NCBI RefSeq assembly: GCF_020400605.1
Contig: NZ_JAINRD010000004.1
Coordinates: 248,001-312,000 of the forward strand
Direction of reading: 5' to 3'
DNA length: 64,000 nt
Source: Streptomyces aculeolatus
GTDB taxonomy: Bacteria > Actinomycetota > Actinomycetes > Streptomycetales > Streptomycetaceae
Shown here: positions 8,195 to 18,711 of the stretch, piece by piece
Layout of the letters: each line of letters begins with the position of its first letter
Position numbering within the stretch: position 1 is the stretch's first letter
The notes under the pieces: model-generated
Seen by the model: the letters and a program-made list of their open reading frames with translations, nothing else
Told to the model about the DNA's origin: nothing
Database searches by the model: none
Position numbers and translations under genes: made by a program

Positions 8195-9769
8195 CTACTT
8201 CCGGCCCAGCAGCAGCCGGGCCTCCCCCGCCGTGATGACGGAGCCGGTGACGAGCACGCCCGCGCCGGCGTACTCGTCCTCCTCCTCCGCGAGCGTGATG
8301 GCCGCCTCCAGCGCGTCGTCGAGGCGGGGCTCGACCTGGACGCGCTCGCTGCCGAAGACCTCGACGGCGATGGCCGCCAGCTCGTCCGGGTCCATGGCGC
8401 GGCTGGTCGAGTTCCGGGTGACGACGACCTCGGTGAAGAGCGGCTCGAACGCCTCCAGCACGCCGCGCACGTCCTTCTCCCTGCTGGTGCCGACGACGCC
8501 GACGAGCCGGCTGAAGCCGAACGCCTCCTGCACCCCCGCGGCGGTGGCCAGCGCGCCGGCCGGGTTGTGGGCGGCGTCGAGGATGACGGTGGGCGAGGTC
8601 CGTACGACCTCCAGGCGGCCCGGCGAGGTGGCGGTGGCGAACGCGCGCCTGACCGTGTCCGCGTCGAGGCTGCGGGCGTGCTCGGAGCCGACGCCGAAGA
8701 ACGCCTCGACGGCGGCGAGGGCGACCGCCGCGTTGTGCGCCATGTGCTCGCCGTGCAGCGGCAGGAAGACCTCCGGGTACTCGCCGCCGAGGCCGCGCAG
8801 CGTCAGCAACTGCCCGCCGACCGCGACCTCCCGGTTCACCACGCCGAACTCCATGCCCTCGCGGGCGACCGTCGCGTCCACCTCGACGGCCCGCTTGAGG
8901 ATGACCTGCGCGGCGTCGACGGGCTGCTGGGCCATGATCACGACGGTCCCCGTGCCGCCGCCGGGGGACGTCGCGGTCTTCTTGACGATCCCCGCCTTGT
9001 CCGCGGCGATGGCGCCCGGGGTGTCCCCCAGCAGCCGGCTGTGGTCGACGGCGATGGGGGTGACGACGGCGACGGAGGCGTCGACGACGTTCGTGCTGTC
9101 CCAGGTGCCGCCGAGGCCGACCTCGACCACCGCCACGTCCACCGGCGCCTCGGCGAACGCCGCGAAGGCCATCGCCGTGAGCATCTCGAAGAACGACAGC
9201 GGGTGCTCCTGCCGGGCGTCGACCATCTCCGCGTACGGCTTCAGCTCGCGGTACGTCTCCACGAACCGCTCGGGGTCGATCGGCGCCCCGTCGAGGCCGA
9301 TCCGCTCCGTGATCGACTGCAGGTGCGGGCTGGTGAAGCGGCCCGTCCTCAGGTCGCACGCCACCAGCAGCGCCTCGATCATGCGGGCCGTGGAGGACTT
9401 GCCGTTCGTGCCCGTCAGGTGGATCGACGGATACGCGCGCTGCGGCTCGCCGAGGATGTCGAGCAGCGCCCGGATGCGCTCCAGCGACGGGTCGATACGC
9501 GTCTCCGGCCAGCGCGCCAGCAGCTCCGCCTCGGCCTCGCGCAGCGCGCGGGCCACCTCGGGGTCCGCCGGGGCCGCGGGCACGCCGTCACCGGCGGGCG
9601 GGCCCGCCTGGGTGCGCAGCGTGCGGCTGCCTGCCTCGATGACGGCCAGGTCGGGGTCGCGTTCGGTCTCGGTGCCGACGATCTCGTCGAAGGGGTCGTC
9701 CTCCGGGGTGTCCGGGCTGCGGGGGGTCTCGTCCGGGTCGGGACCTGCGGGTTCTTCGCGGGCGCTCAC
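8195..9769 (-). CDS. folC: Bifunctional folylpolyglutamate/dihydrofolate synthase
   Basis: A 524-residue protein. The Mur-ligase-type P-loop HLTGTNGKSS lies after an Asp/Glu/Pro-rich, probably disordered N-terminal extension of about 70 residues. Downstream are the conserved TSPHLQSITERI, VGLGG(T)WDSTN and LDAAHNP motifs. It adds glutamate to folates (and possibly to dihydropteroate) with ATP. The GTG start at 9769 is the outermost reasonable one; a later start inside the acidic extension cannot be excluded. It diverges from the hydroxyacid dehydrogenase gene across 106 bases. Confidence 0.94.
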   Translation of the reverse strand: MSAREEPAGPDPDETPRSPDTPEDDPFDEIVGTETERDPDLAVIEAGSRTLRTQAGPPAGDGVPAAPADPEVARALREAEAELLARWPETRIDPSLERIRALLDILGEPQRAYPSIHLTGTNGKSSTARMIEALLVACDLRTGRFTSPHLQSITERIGLDGAPIDPERFVETYRELKPYAEMVDARQEHPLSFFEMLTAMAFAAFAEAPVDVAVVEVGLGGTWDSTNVVDASVAVVTPIAVDHSRLLGDTPGAIAADKAGIVKKTATSPGGGTGTVVIMAQQPVDAAQVILKRAVEVDATVAREGMEFGVVNREVAVGGQLLTLRGLGGEYPEVFLPLHGEHMAHNAAVALAAVEAFFGVGSEHARSLDADTVRRAFATATSPGRLEVVRTSPTVILDAAHNPAGALATAAGVQEAFGFSRLVGVVGTSREKDVRGVLEAFEPLFTEVVVTRNSTSRAMDPDELAAIAVEVFGSERVQVEPRLDDALEAAITLAEEEDEYAGAGVLVTGSVITAGEARLLLGRK

Positions 9770-9875
9770 GGTGTCAGTCTAGGGTCCGGCTACGACAGTC
9801 ACCCGCCCGGCGGGACCGCCGGGTGATGTGCGAGAAGCAGTTCCGGATCGCAGGTTCGACACAGGAGGCGGCCGC

Positions 9876-10913
9876 GTGCCACAGAACGACCCTCCGGGCG
9901 GCGCGGGACGCCGCCCTCGTGCCCTGTTGGCGATGAGCGCCGACACCCTGCCGCGGCTCTTCGACGCGGCGACGCGGGACCGGCTCACCGAGGTCTCGGA
10001 CCTCGAACCCGGCCTGGTCGCGGCCGACTTCGCCGAGCCGCGGGCGGCGGCCGCGCTGGCCCGCGCCGAGGTGCTCGTCACGTGCTGGGGCTGCCCGCCG
10101 CTGGACGAGGCCGCGCTCGCCGGGGCGCCGCTGCTGCGGGCCGTCGTGCACGCCGCGGGGTCCGTCAAGCACCACGTCACCGAGGCGGTGTGGCGGCGCG
10201 GGATCGCGGTCTCCTCGGCGGCGTGGGCGAACGCGCTGCCGGTGGCGGAGTACACCGTCGCGGCGGTGCTGTTCGCGAACAAGCGGGTCCTCGAGGTGCG
10301 GGAGGAGTACCGGCGGCGGCGGGGTCCGTACGACTGGTACGCGGACCACCCGGGCGCCGGGAACTACCGGCGCACCGTCGGCGTCGTCGGCGCCTCGACG
10401 ATCGGGCGGCGGGTGCTGGAGCTGCTGCGCCCGTACGACCTGTCGACGCTGGTGTACGACCCGTACGCGGACGAGGACGAACTGCGCGCCCTCGGCGCCG
10501 CCCCCGCCGGGCTGGACGAGCTGTGCGCCACCGCCGACGTGGTCAGCGTGCACGCGCCGGCGCTGCCGGCCACCCGGCACCTGATCAGCCGCGCCAGGCT
10601 CGCGTCGATGCGGGACGGGGCGACGCTCGTCAACACCGCGCGCGGGTCGGTGGTGGACCAGGAGGCGCTGACGGAGGAGCTGGTCGCGGGGCGGCTGCAC
10701 GCCGTCGTGGACGTGACCGAGCCGGAGTTCCTGCCGCCCGGCTCGCCGCTGTACGAGCTGCCGAACGTGCTGCTGACGCCGCATGTCGCGGGGTCGCTGG
10801 CGGGCGAGCTGCCGCGGCTGGGCCGGGCGGCGGCCGACGAACTGGCCCGCTACGCCGCCGGGTTGCCCTTCGCGCACCCGGTGCGGCCGGAGTCGCTGGG
10901 CCACAGCGCTTAG
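9876..10913 (+). CDS. D-isomer-specific 2-hydroxyacid dehydrogenase
   Basis: A 345-residue NAD(P)-dependent oxidoreductase. The cofactor-binding Rossmann motif is TVGVVGASTIGRRVLELL. The catalytic-arginine block NTARGSVVD and the His block LLTPHVAGSL are both present, and the Glu block reads DVTEPEFLPP. The substrate (glyoxylate, hydroxypyruvate or another 2-ketoacid) cannot be told from sequence. The GTG at 9876 is chosen because AGGAGG lies seven bases upstream; the in-frame ATG 48 bases earlier has no such site. Confidence 0.88.
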   Translation: MPQNDPPGGAGRRPRALLAMSADTLPRLFDAATRDRLTEVSDLEPGLVAADFAEPRAAAALARAEVLVTCWGCPPLDEAALAGAPLLRAVVHAAGSVKHHVTEAVWRRGIAVSSAAWANALPVAEYTVAAVLFANKRVLEVREEYRRRRGPYDWYADHPGAGNYRRTVGVVGASTIGRRVLELLRPYDLSTLVYDPYADEDELRALGAAPAGLDELCATADVVSVHAPALPATRHLISRARLASMRDGATLVNTARGSVVDQEALTEELVAGRLHAVVDVTEPEFLPPGSPLYELPNVLLTPHVAGSLAGELPRLGRAAADELARYAAGLPFAHPVRPESLGHSA

Positions 10914-10919
10914 GGCTAC

Positions 10920-10945
10920 GGGCCCGGGGGGCGGTCCCCGGGCCC
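10920..10945. terminator. Hairpin between convergent dehydrogenase and valS genes
   Basis: GGGCCCGGGG (10920-10929) and CCCCGGGCCC (10936-10945) form a perfect 10-bp stem. It sits in the 38-base gap between two convergent stop codons and can serve both genes. Confidence 0.65.
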
Positions 10946-10951
10946 ACTGCG

Positions 10952-13570
10952 CTACGCCTGCGGCAGGCGCTCCAGCTGGGCGCCGATGCGGACGATGTCC
11001 TCCTCGGCCTTCGCCAGCCGGGTGCGGATCTTCGCCACGACCGGCTCCGGCGCCTTGGCGAGGAAGCCCTCGTTGCCGAGCTTGGCCTCCGCCTGCGTCT
11101 TCTCCTTCTCGGCGGCGGCCAGGTCCTTCGTCAGCCGCTTGCGCTCGGCCGCCACGTCGATCGTGCCGGACAGGTCCAGCGCGACGGTCGCGCCGGCCAC
11201 CGGCAGCGACGCCGTGGCGGCGAAGGAGTCGCCCTCCGGCTGCAGGCGCAGCAGTTGCCGCATGGCGGCCTCGTGCACCTGGAGGCCGGCGCCGGACAGC
11301 TCCACGCGCGCGGGCACCCGCTGGCCGGGCTGGAGGCCCTGGTCGGCGCGGAAGCGGCGGACCTCGGTCACGACCTCCTGCAGCTTCACGATCTCCGCCT
11401 CGGCCGCCGCGTCCCGGAAGCCGGAGTCGGCGGGCCAGTCGGCGATCACGAGGGACTCGCGGCCCGTCAGCGTCGTCCACAGCGTCTCGGTGACGAACGG
11501 GATCACCGGGTGCAGCAGCCGCAGCGTGACGTCGAGGACCTCGCCGAGAACGCGGCGCGAGGCGTCCGCCGCGGGGCCGCCCTCCGCGAACGTCGTCTTG
11601 GACAGCTCCACGTACCAGTCGAAGACCTCGTCCCAGGCGAAGTGGAACAGCACGTCGGAGAGCTTCGCGAACTGGTAGTCGTCGTACAGCGCGTCGACCT
11701 CGGCGACGACCGTGTTCAGCCGGGAGAGGATCCAGCGGTCCGTCGTGGACAGCTCCGCCCCGGCGGGCAGCGGGCCCTCGACGGTGGCACCGTTCATCAG
11801 CGCGAAGCGGGTGGCGTTCCACACCTTGTTCGCGAAGTTGCGCGAGCCCTGCACCCAGTCCTCGCCGATCGGCACGTCGGTGCCGGGGTTGGCGCCGCGG
11901 GCGAGGGTGAACCGGACGGCGTCGGCGCCGTACTTGTCCATCCAGTCCAGCGGATTGACGACGTTGCCGAAGGCCTTCGACATCTTCTTGCCGTGCTCGT
12001 CGCGCACCATGCCGTGCAGCGCGATGGTGCCGAACGGGATCTCGCCGTCCATCGCGTACAGCCCGAACATCATCATCCGGGCGACCCAGAAGAAGAGGAT
12101 GTCGTAGCCGGTGACCAGGACCGCGTTCGGATAGAACTTCGCCAGGCTCTCGGTCTCCTGTGGCCAGCCCAGGGTGGAGAAGGGCCACAGGCCGGACGAG
12201 AACCACGTGTCCAGCACGTCCGTGTCCTGCGTCCAGCCCTCGCCGCCGGGCGGCTGCTCGTCGGGGCCGACGCACACCAGCTCGCCGTCCGGGCCGTGCC
12301 AGACGGGGATGCGGTGGCCCCACCAGAGCTGGCGGGAGATGCACCAGTCGTTGAGGTGGTCGACCCAGCCGAAGTAGCGGGACTCCATCTCCTTGGGGTG
12401 GATGGCGACCCGGCCGTCGCGCACCGCGTCGCCCGCGGCCTTGGCCAGCGGGCCGACCTTGACCCACCACTGCATGGACAGCCGCGGCTCGATCGTCGTC
12501 TTGCAGCGGGAGCAGTGGCCCACCGAGTGCACGTACGGCCGCTTCTCGGCCACGATGCGGCCGTCCGCGCGCAGCGCGGCGACGATCGCCGAGCGGGCCT
12601 CCATCCGGTCCAGGCCCTGGAACGGGCCGTGGGCGGTGATGACCGCGTGCTCGTCCATGACCGTGAGCATCGGCAGGTCGTGCCGGCGGCCGATCTCGAA
12701 GTCGTTGGGGTCGTGCGCCGGGGTCACCTTCACGGCGCCGGTGCCGAACTCCGGGTCCACGTGCTCGTCGGCGATGACGGGGATGCGGCGGCCCGTGAGC
12801 GGGAGCACGATCTCCGTGCCGACGAGGTGGCGGTAGCGCTCGTCGTCCGGGTGGACCGCGACGGCGGTGTCGCCGAGCATCGTCTCCGCGCGCGTGGTGG
12901 CCACGACGATGGACTCCTCGCCCTCGCCGTAGCGGATGGAGACCAGCTCACCGTCGTCGTCCTGGTACTCCACCTCGATGTCGGAGATCGCGGTGAGGCA
13001 GCGGGGGCACCAGTTGATGATGCGCTCGGCGCGGTAGATCAGCCCGTCGTCGAAGAGGCGCTTGAAGATGGTCTGGACGGCACGTGACAGGCCCTCGTCC
13101 ATGGTGAAGCGGTCGCGGCTCCAGTCCACGCCGTCGCCGAGGCGGCGCATCTGGCCGGCGATCTGGCCGCCGGACTCCGCCTTCCACTTCCACACCCGCT
13201 CGACGAACGCCTCGCGGCCCAGGTCGTGCCGCGACAGGCCCTCCTTGGCCAGCTCGCGCTCCACCACGTTCTGCGTGGCGATGCCGGCGTGGTCCATGCC
13301 GGGCTGCCACAGCGTCTCGTAACCCTGCATGCGCTTGCGGCGGGTGAGGGCGTCGATCAGCGTGTGCTCGAAGGCGTGGCCGAGATGGAGGCTTCCCGTG
13401 ACGTTCGGCGGGGGGATGACGATCGCGTACGGCGGCTTGTCGCTCTTGGCGTCCGCCGCGAAGTAACCGCGCTCTACCCAGCCCTCGTACAGCGAGGTCT
13501 CGACCTCGCCGGGCGTGTACTGCGTAGGAAGTTCTGCTGCGCTGCTCTGCGGGTTCTTTGCGTCGGTCAC
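10952..13570 (-). CDS. valS: Valyl-tRNA synthetase
   Basis: An 872-residue class Ia synthetase of normal length. The HIGH motif reads HLGH (62-65) in [18 protein letters not shown], and the KMSKS motif reads KKMSKAFGN near residue 531. An editing domain lies between them, and the C-terminal arm ([23 protein letters not shown]) is the ValRS coiled coil. It charges tRNA-Val in the cytoplasm. The start is GTG at 13570. I saw no T-box-like leader upstream. Confidence 0.97.
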   Translation of the reverse strand: MTDAKNPQSSAAELPTQYTPGEVETSLYEGWVERGYFAADAKSDKPPYAIVIPPPNVTGSLHLGHAFEHTLIDALTRRKRMQGYETLWQPGMDHAGIATQNVVERELAKEGLSRHDLGREAFVERVWKWKAESGGQIAGQMRRLGDGVDWSRDRFTMDEGLSRAVQTIFKRLFDDGLIYRAERIINWCPRCLTAISDIEVEYQDDDGELVSIRYGEGEESIVVATTRAETMLGDTAVAVHPDDERYRHLVGTEIVLPLTGRRIPVIADEHVDPEFGTGAVKVTPAHDPNDFEIGRRHDLPMLTVMDEHAVITAHGPFQGLDRMEARSAIVAALRADGRIVAEKRPYVHSVGHCSRCKTTIEPRLSMQWWVKVGPLAKAAGDAVRDGRVAIHPKEMESRYFGWVDHLNDWCISRQLWWGHRIPVWHGPDGELVCVGPDEQPPGGEGWTQDTDVLDTWFSSGLWPFSTLGWPQETESLAKFYPNAVLVTGYDILFFWVARMMMFGLYAMDGEIPFGTIALHGMVRDEHGKKMSKAFGNVVNPLDWMDKYGADAVRFTLARGANPGTDVPIGEDWVQGSRNFANKVWNATRFALMNGATVEGPLPAGAELSTTDRWILSRLNTVVAEVDALYDDYQFAKLSDVLFHFAWDEVFDWYVELSKTTFAEGGPAADASRRVLGEVLDVTLRLLHPVIPFVTETLWTTLTGRESLVIADWPADSGFRDAAAEAEIVKLQEVVTEVRRFRADQGLQPGQRVPARVELSGAGLQVHEAAMRQLLRLQPEGDSFAATASLPVAGATVALDLSGTIDVAAERKRLTKDLAAAEKEKTQAEAKLGNEGFLAKAPEPVVAKIRTRLAKAEEDIVRIGAQLERLPQA

Positions 13571-13733
13571 GACGGTAAGTCTAGAGGCGCGTCACACCCG
13601 GCCGCGAACCACTTGTGGACGGACTGCGTCCTTGTGGACAACCGCGCGGCAGCCGATCGAGACCCGAGGCAGCGCAGCGCGGCGCGATCCGACAGTATGG
13701 GCGGAGCAGCATTAACTCACGGAGGGGACCGTA

Positions 13734-14846
13734 ATGAGTCACAACCAGCCGCCGCCACCCGGACCGTACGGGGGTGGAGGGCAGCAGCCAGGCCCGTACG
13801 GGCAGCCCGGTCCCTACGGCCAGCCCCCGCAGCCCCCGGCGCAGCCCGCGCAGTCGCCCTATGCCCAGCCCGGGCAGGGCGGCCAGCCGGGCCAGCCCGG
13901 CTACGGCTACCCGCAGCAGGGCGGCGACCAGGGCTACGGGCAGCAGCAGCAGCCCGGCGGCTACGGCCAGCCCGGTGGTTACGGCCAGCAGCAGTACGGC
14001 CAGCAGCAGCAGGCGGGGCCGTACGGGCAGCAGCCCGCGTACGGCCAGGCGCCGCCCCCGCCGGGAGGCGGCGGCAAGAACAAGACCCTGTTCATCGTCG
14101 TGGGCGCCGTGGTCGCGGTCGCGGTCATAGCCCTGGCCGCGTTCTTCGTGATCGGTGGCGACGACGACGACGGCAAGAAGGACGAGTCGAAGAACTCGCA
14201 GACCGACGGCGGCAAGACCGGCGACGACGGTGACGACGGCGACAGCGGGGACGACCCGCCCGCCGACGACGGCAAGAAGTACAAGCTGACCGCTCCCCAG
14301 ACCGTCGCCACGGAGTACCAGAAGAACGACGACGGCATGGGCGGCTCGGGCCTCAACTCCAGCGACCTCGACGAGCTGGAGGCCCTCGGCGTCTCCAACG
14401 CGAACGACGTCGGCGCCGGCTACACCGCGGGCACCGAGGCCACGGCCAAGATCCTGCAGTTCCAGGGCGTCTACGGCGACATCTCCAACCCGGACATGGT
14501 CCTGGACGCGTTCTTCGCCTACATGGCGAAGGAGGCCGCCGCCGACCCGTCCGCGGGCGGCGGTGACACCGCCGAGCTGGTCGGCAGTCCGGAGGAGGTC
14601 TCGCCCGACGGGCTGGAGGAGGGCGCTTCGATGAAGTGCCAGTACGTGAAGTTCTCCAGCGACGACGCCGGCGCGCCGGTCGACAGCTTCAACTTCCCGA
14701 CCTGCGCCTGGGCCGACAGCAGCACCATCGGCTACGTCGCGCTGACCGACCCGACGCTGATCATCACCGGCGGCGAGACGAGCATCGACGAGGCCGCGAC
14801 CACCACCGCGGAGGTCCGCAACGACGTCCGGGTGCCGATCGGCTGA
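13734..14846 (+). CDS. Pro/Gly/Gln-rich single-pass membrane protein
   Basis: A 370-residue protein of unknown function with three parts. Residues 1-114 are low complexity, with repeated PYGQ, GYGQ and QQQ units. Residues 118-140 form one membrane helix ([21 protein letters not shown]), followed by a run of aspartates. From about residue 180 there is a globular extracellular domain with two cysteines (KCQYVKF and PTCAWAD) that could form a disulphide. This layout is common among streptomycete surface proteins. GGAGGGG lies upstream of the ATG. It diverges from valS. Confidence 0.85.
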   Translation: MSHNQPPPPGPYGGGGQQPGPYGQPGPYGQPPQPPAQPAQSPYAQPGQGGQPGQPGYGYPQQGGDQGYGQQQQPGGYGQPGGYGQQQYGQQQQAGPYGQQPAYGQAPPPPGGGGKNKTLFIVVGAVVAVAVIALAAFFVIGGDDDDGKKDESKNSQTDGGKTGDDGDDGDSGDDPPADDGKKYKLTAPQTVATEYQKNDDGMGGSGLNSSDLDELEALGVSNANDVGAGYTAGTEATAKILQFQGVYGDISNPDMVLDAFFAYMAKEAAADPSAGGGDTAELVGSPEEVSPDGLEEGASMKCQYVKFSSDDAGAPVDSFNFPTCAWADSSTIGYVALTDPTLIITGGETSIDEAATTTAEVRNDVRVPIG

Positions 14847-14867
14847 CCCGCACGGCACGCACGCGAA

Positions 14868-14894
14868 GGGGCCGCCCGGTGGGCGGCCCCTTTT
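14868..14894 (+). terminator. Rho-independent terminator
   Basis: GGGGCCGCCC (14868-14877) pairs perfectly with GGGCGGCCCC (14881-14890) around a 3-base loop, followed by TTTT. It lies 22 bases after the stop of the Pro/Gln-rich protein and may also stop clpX transcripts from the other side. Confidence 0.85.
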
Positions 14895-14952
14895 CGTGTG
14901 GCTTCTCGTACCGCTGCGGCGCTCCTCGTACGGAGCGCGGACGCTGTGCGGC

Positions 14953-16245
14953 TCAGGCGCTCTCCTGGTGCCGCTGCTCCGGCTCGGCGGTGCGGGAGCG
15001 GGGCACCAGCGTCGGGTTGACGTTGGAGTGGACCGCCTCCTCGGTGATGACCACGCGGGCGACGTCCTTGCGGGACGGCACCTCGTACATCACCGACTGC
15101 AGCACCTCTTCCATGATGGCGCGCAGCCCGCGGGCGCCGGTGCCGCGCAGGATGGCCTGGTCGGCGATGGCCTCGAGCGCCGGGCGGTCGAAGTCCAGCT
15201 CGACGCCGTCGAGTTCGAAGAGGCGCTGGTACTGCTTGACGAGCGCGTTCCGCGGCTCGACGAGGATCTTCAGCAGGGCGGCCCGGTCGAGGTTGTGCAC
15301 GCTGGTGATGACCGGCAGCCGCCCGATGAACTCGGGGATCATGCCGTACTTCACCAGGTCCTCGGGCATGACCTCCTGGAACGGGTCCTCGCTCTCCAGC
15401 TCGCGCTTGGAGCGGATGGTGGCGCCGAAGCCGATGCCCTTGGCGCCCGCCCGGGACTCGATGAGCTTCTCCAGGCCCGCGAACGCGCCGCCGACGATGA
15501 ACAGCACGTTCGTCGTGTCGATCTGGATGAACTCCTGGTGCGGGTGCTTCCGGCCGCCCTGCGGCGGCACGGAGGCCGTGGTGCCCTCCAGGATCTTCAG
15601 CAGTGCCTGCTGCACGCCTTCGCCGGAGACGTCACGGGTGATCGACGGGTTCTCACTCTTCCGTGCGACCTTGTCGATCTCGTCGATGTAGATGATGCCG
15701 GTCTCGGCCTTCTTGACGTCGTAGTCGGCGGCCTGGATCAGCTTCAGCAGGATGTTCTCGACGTCCTCGCCCACGTACCCCGCCTCGGTGAGGGCGGTGG
15801 CGTCGGCGATGGCGAAGGGGACGTTGAGCATCCGGGCCAGGGTCTGCGCCAGCAGCGTCTTGCCGGAACCGGTGGGGCCGAGCAGCAGGATGTTGGACTT
15901 CGACAGCTCGATGCCGTCCTCGCGGTTCTGCGCCGCGGCGCCGCTCTCGCCGGCCTGCACCCGCTTGTAGTGGTTGTAGACCGCAACGGACAGCGCCTTC
16001 TTGGCGGCCTCCTGGCCCACGACGTAGCCCTCGAGGAACTCGTAGATCTCGCGGGGCTTGGGCAGTTCCTCCCAGCGCACCTCGGAGCTCTCCGCCAGCT
16101 CCTCTTCGATGATCTCGTTACAGAGGTCGATGCACTCGTCGCAGATGTAGACACCGGGTCCTGCGATGAGCTTCTTGACCTGCTTCTGGCTCTTGCCGCA
16201 GAACGAGCATTTGAGCAGATCGCCGCCGTCACCGATGCGTGCCAC
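14953..16245 (-). CDS. clpX: ATP-dependent Clp protease ATP-binding subunit ClpX
   Basis: A 430-residue AAA+ unfoldase. The N-terminal zinc-binding domain has Cys13, Cys16, Cys35 and Cys38. Walker A is GPTGSGKT (123-130), Walker B is IIYIDEID near 190, and the pore loop is GYVG. The IGF loop that docks on ClpP is seen in [12 protein letters not shown] at 16245 is chosen because it gives the usual ClpX N-terminus and AAGGGGAAG lies just upstream; a 45-residue in-frame extension is rejected. It feeds unfolded substrates to the ClpP1/ClpP2 protease encoded upstream. Confidence 0.97.
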   Translation of the reverse strand: MARIGDGGDLLKCSFCGKSQKQVKKLIAGPGVYICDECIDLCNEIIEEELAESSEVRWEELPKPREIYEFLEGYVVGQEAAKKALSVAVYNHYKRVQAGESGAAAQNREDGIELSKSNILLLGPTGSGKTLLAQTLARMLNVPFAIADATALTEAGYVGEDVENILLKLIQAADYDVKKAETGIIYIDEIDKVARKSENPSITRDVSGEGVQQALLKILEGTTASVPPQGGRKHPHQEFIQIDTTNVLFIVGGAFAGLEKLIESRAGAKGIGFGATIRSKRELESEDPFQEVMPEDLVKYGMIPEFIGRLPVITSVHNLDRAALLKILVEPRNALVKQYQRLFELDGVELDFDRPALEAIADQAILRGTGARGLRAIMEEVLQSVMYEVPSRKDVARVVITEEAVHSNVNPTLVPRSRTAEPEQRHQESA

Positions 16246-16461
16246 GAGGTGCTTCCCCTTCGCCTGGGATCCGCTCTTGGGGGGCGGAACCTGGTTGCGT
16301 ATCGACGGTACCTTGCCCGGAGCCCCGAGCGGTCCCCTTGAGCCCAACTCACTGGTTCGCTTCCCAGGGGACCGCTCCACGGGTGGCCCTGTCCAGAGGA
16401 CAAGGGCCCGGACGAAAGGTCCGGCGCCGCGGATACGGAGCCGGGAGCCGGTCGCGAGCCG

Positions 16462-17154
16462 TCAGCCGCCGATGCCGGCCGACAGCTTGCGGGTGGAGAC
16501 GATCTGGTCGATCAGCCCGTACTCGAGGGACTCCTCGGCGGTGAGGATCTTGTCCCGCTCGATGTCGTCACGGACCTTCTCGATCGGCGTCGTCGAGTGC
16601 TTGGCCAGCATCTCTTCGAGCTGGTTACGCATCCGGAAGATCTCCTTCGCGGCGATCTCCAGGTCGGAGACCTGGCCGCGGCCGGTCTCGGTGTACGGCT
16701 GGTGGATCAGGATGCGCGCGTTCGGCAGGGCCATGCGCTTGCCCTCGGTGCCGGCGGCCAGCAGCACGGCGGCGGCCGAGGCGGCCTGGCCCATGCAGAC
16801 GGTCTGGATGTCCGGCTTGACGAACTGCATCGTGTCGTAAATGGCGGTGAGCGCCGTGAAGGAGCCGCCGGGGCTGTTGATGTAGACCGAGATGTCCCGG
16901 TCGGGGTCCATCGACTCCAGGCACAGGAGCTGGGCCATCACGTCGTTCGCCGAGGCGTCGTCGATCTGCACGCCGAGGAAGATGACGCGCTCCTCGAAGA
17001 GCTTCGCGTACGGGTCGTACTCGCGGATGCCCTGCGAGGTGCGCTCGACGAAGCGCGGGATGACGTAGCGGGACTCGGCGCCCAGCGAACGACGGGCGTC
17101 GGCGGCCTCGTCGGCCATGCGGTCGTAGAGACCGCTTCCGGGGAAGTTCTGCAT
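16462..17154 (-). CDS. clpP2: ClpP serine protease subunit (ClpP2)
   Basis: A 230-residue ClpP subunit. The catalytic triad is Ser126 (GQAASAAAV), His151 (LIHQP) and Asp201 (IERDKIL). The N-terminus is about 20 residues longer than in ClpP1, which fits a processed propeptide. ClpP1 and ClpP2 form mixed barrels that degrade substrates handed over by ClpX or ClpC. The gene lies 79 bases after clpP1, so the pair is one operon. The 216 bases before clpX contain an imperfect hairpin (about 16385-16413). Confidence 0.97.
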   Translation of the reverse strand: MQNFPGSGLYDRMADEAADARRSLGAESRYVIPRFVERTSQGIREYDPYAKLFEERVIFLGVQIDDASANDVMAQLLCLESMDPDRDISVYINSPGGSFTALTAIYDTMQFVKPDIQTVCMGQAASAAAVLLAAGTEGKRMALPNARILIHQPYTETGRGQVSDLEIAAKEIFRMRNQLEEMLAKHSTTPIEKVRDDIERDKILTAEESLEYGLIDQIVSTRKLSAGIGG

Positions 17155-17233
17155 CGTGTGTTCCGTCCTGGTGGCAGTGCGGCTGTGAAAGGCTGCGCGG
17201 GGCTGTTGCGGGTGGCTGCCGGGCGCCGGGGCC

Positions 17234-17848
17234 TCAGGCGCCGGTGCCGCCGCCGCCGGGGATGAGCGTGGCCGACGGCATGACCTCGTCGATCAGGCCG
17301 TACTCCTTGGCCTCCTCCGCGGAGAACCAGCGGTCGCGGTCGGAGTCGTGGGTGACCTGCTCGACGGACTGGCCGGTGTGCAGCGAGGTGAGCTCCGCCA
17401 TCTTCTTCTTCGTGCGGATGAGCTGCTCGGCGTGGATCTTGATGTCCGTCGCCGAGCCGGCCAGGCCGGCGGACGGCTGGTGGATCAGGATCTCGGCGTT
17501 CGGCAGCGCGAAGCGCTTGCCGGGGGTGCCGGCACTGAGCAGGAACTGGCCCATGGAGGCGGCGAGGCCGAGGGCGATGGTGACGATGTCGTTCTTGATG
17601 AACTGCATCGTGTCGTAGATCGCCATGCCGGCGGTCACGGAGCCGCCCGGGCTGTTGATGTAGAGGTTGATGTCCTTGTCCGGGTCGGCGGCCAGGAGAA
17701 GGAGCTGCGCCGTGATCTTGTTGGCGATGTCGTCGTCGACCGGCTGGCCGAGGAAGATGATGCGCTCGTTGAGCAGCCGGTTGTAGACCTGGTCGCCAAG
17801 GCCGCCGAAGGACGGCTCGCCCGGGCCGGAAAGCATCGGGTTCGTCAC
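17234..17848 (-). CDS. clpP1: ClpP serine protease subunit (ClpP1)
   Basis: A 204-residue ClpP subunit with Ser98 (GLAASMGQF), His123 (LIHQPSAG) and Asp172 (DRDRWF). It is paired with clpP2 just downstream. The start is GTG at 17848, preceded by AGGTGG; an ATG four codons later is an alternative. In streptomycetes this operon is activated by ClgR, and a matching site is present upstream at 17970-17983. The Gly-rich C-terminus (GGGGTGA) is typical of the streptomycete protein. Confidence 0.97.
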   Translation of the reverse strand: MTNPMLSGPGEPSFGGLGDQVYNRLLNERIIFLGQPVDDDIANKITAQLLLLAADPDKDINLYINSPGGSVTAGMAIYDTMQFIKNDIVTIALGLAASMGQFLLSAGTPGKRFALPNAEILIHQPSAGLAGSATDIKIHAEQLIRTKKKMAELTSLHTGQSVEQVTHDSDRDRWFSAEEAKEYGLIDEVMPSATLIPGGGGTGA

Positions 17849-17925
17849 GTGTCCACCTGCTCATTCTGCGACGGCCGCCAGAGGCCGTCTGATGTACGTT
17901 CCTGAGTTGCCTGACTTGCTTATGG

Positions 17926-17983
17926 ACCCTAACGCGCAGGTGGGCGGCGGCCATCCCGGTTCCGGAACTGTTCGCTGTGAGCG
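17926..17983 (-). promoter_or_regulatory. Candidate clpP1 promoter with ClgR site
   Basis: GTTCGCTGTGAGCG at 17970-17983 matches the reported ClgR operator form GTTCGC-N5-GCG exactly. On the minus strand it lies about 40 bases before a TAGGGT -10-like hexamer (17931-17926) and about 120 bases before the clpP1 GTG. An activator site at this distance is expected for ClgR. The consensus is recalled knowledge; the match is seen in the sequence. Confidence 0.5.
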
Positions 17984-18661
17984 CAGGCCCTGCGGGCGGC
18001 ACGGCGGGGTTGCGGGCGCCGGGCCGGCCCGGGTATCCGCCGGCACCCGGCGAGGAGCGCCCTGCGGGCGGCGCGGGTGCCCTGCGGGGTACGGAACGCA
18101 GGGTCGGGCGGCTGCGTCGGCAACCGGTGACGGGGCGGAGCGAGGGAGTGCCACCGGGCACGGCGCGCGGAGCGGCGTGGGCGGACGCCCTGCGGGCGGC
18201 GCTGCCGGGCGGCAGGCGAAACCGGTCGGCTCGACCACCGGGCGACCGGGTCCCCGTACCGGGCGGCCACGGCCTGCCCTGCGGGCCGACGCCGTCGCGT
18301 CAGCCGCCCGCCCCGCGAGGCGGAACGGTCCCGAGCGCGGACTTCCTCCCTCACGCCGGCTGGCCGGGTGCGGGTGGATCCCGTACCCGTCCCGGGCGGT
18401 GCGGCAACGCCCTGAGGGGTCCGCGGGCCGGCCGCCGGAGCTCCGGGGTGGCCATGGTTCTGGGCCCGGGCGCCCCCGGGGGACGCGGCGCGCGGGGGAC
18501 GCCGTGCGGCCCGCAGCCCTGTGCCGGAGCAATCCGGCGGCGGCCGGCGGCATGCGGGGCGCCACCCCTCGCCGCGGCGCACGGAGTGCCCGCGCAGTTC
18601 CGCGGCGCTCCGCGACCCATGGCCGGGGCCGAGCCGGTGCGCGCCTCGGCGCGCAACGTGC
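17984..18661. repeat. Gene-free GC-rich spacer with small hairpin repeats
   Basis: No convincing gene lies between the clpP1 promoter region and the tig terminator. The stretch holds five copies of GCCCTGCGGG, most followed by C or CGGC (near 17987, 18058, 18079, 18187 and 18274). When followed by C, each can fold as GCCC-TGC-GGGC. Long open frames here on both strands have biased, repetitive composition and no ribosome sites, so I reject them as genes. Confidence 0.5.
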
Positions 18662-18696
18662 CGCGGGCCCTGCCGCGCATCGCGGCAGGGCCCGCG
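18662..18696 (-). terminator. tig terminator
   Basis: A perfect 16-bp stem, 18662-18677 (starting CGCGGGCCC) against 18681-18696, with a CAT loop. It lies 15 bases after the tig stop on the minus strand. This is one of the strongest hairpins in the window. Confidence 0.85.
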
Positions 18697-18711
18697 GGCG
18701 GGTCGCACGGC

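Noticed and set aside
13571..13733. Possible T-box leader before valS.
   Set aside because: Only 163 bases are available, shared with a divergent gene, and no T-box sequence or specifier-loop structure is visible.
16385..16413. Hairpin between clpP2 and clpX as a terminator.
   Set aside because: The stem is imperfect (GGCCCT...GTCC with a bulge) and no U-tract follows, so it may only be a processing site; not listed as a separate feature.
17892..18710. Open frames up to about 800 codons across the clpP1-tig spacer.
   Set aside because: Repetitive GC-rich composition, no ribosome sites, and several frames open at once on both strands.
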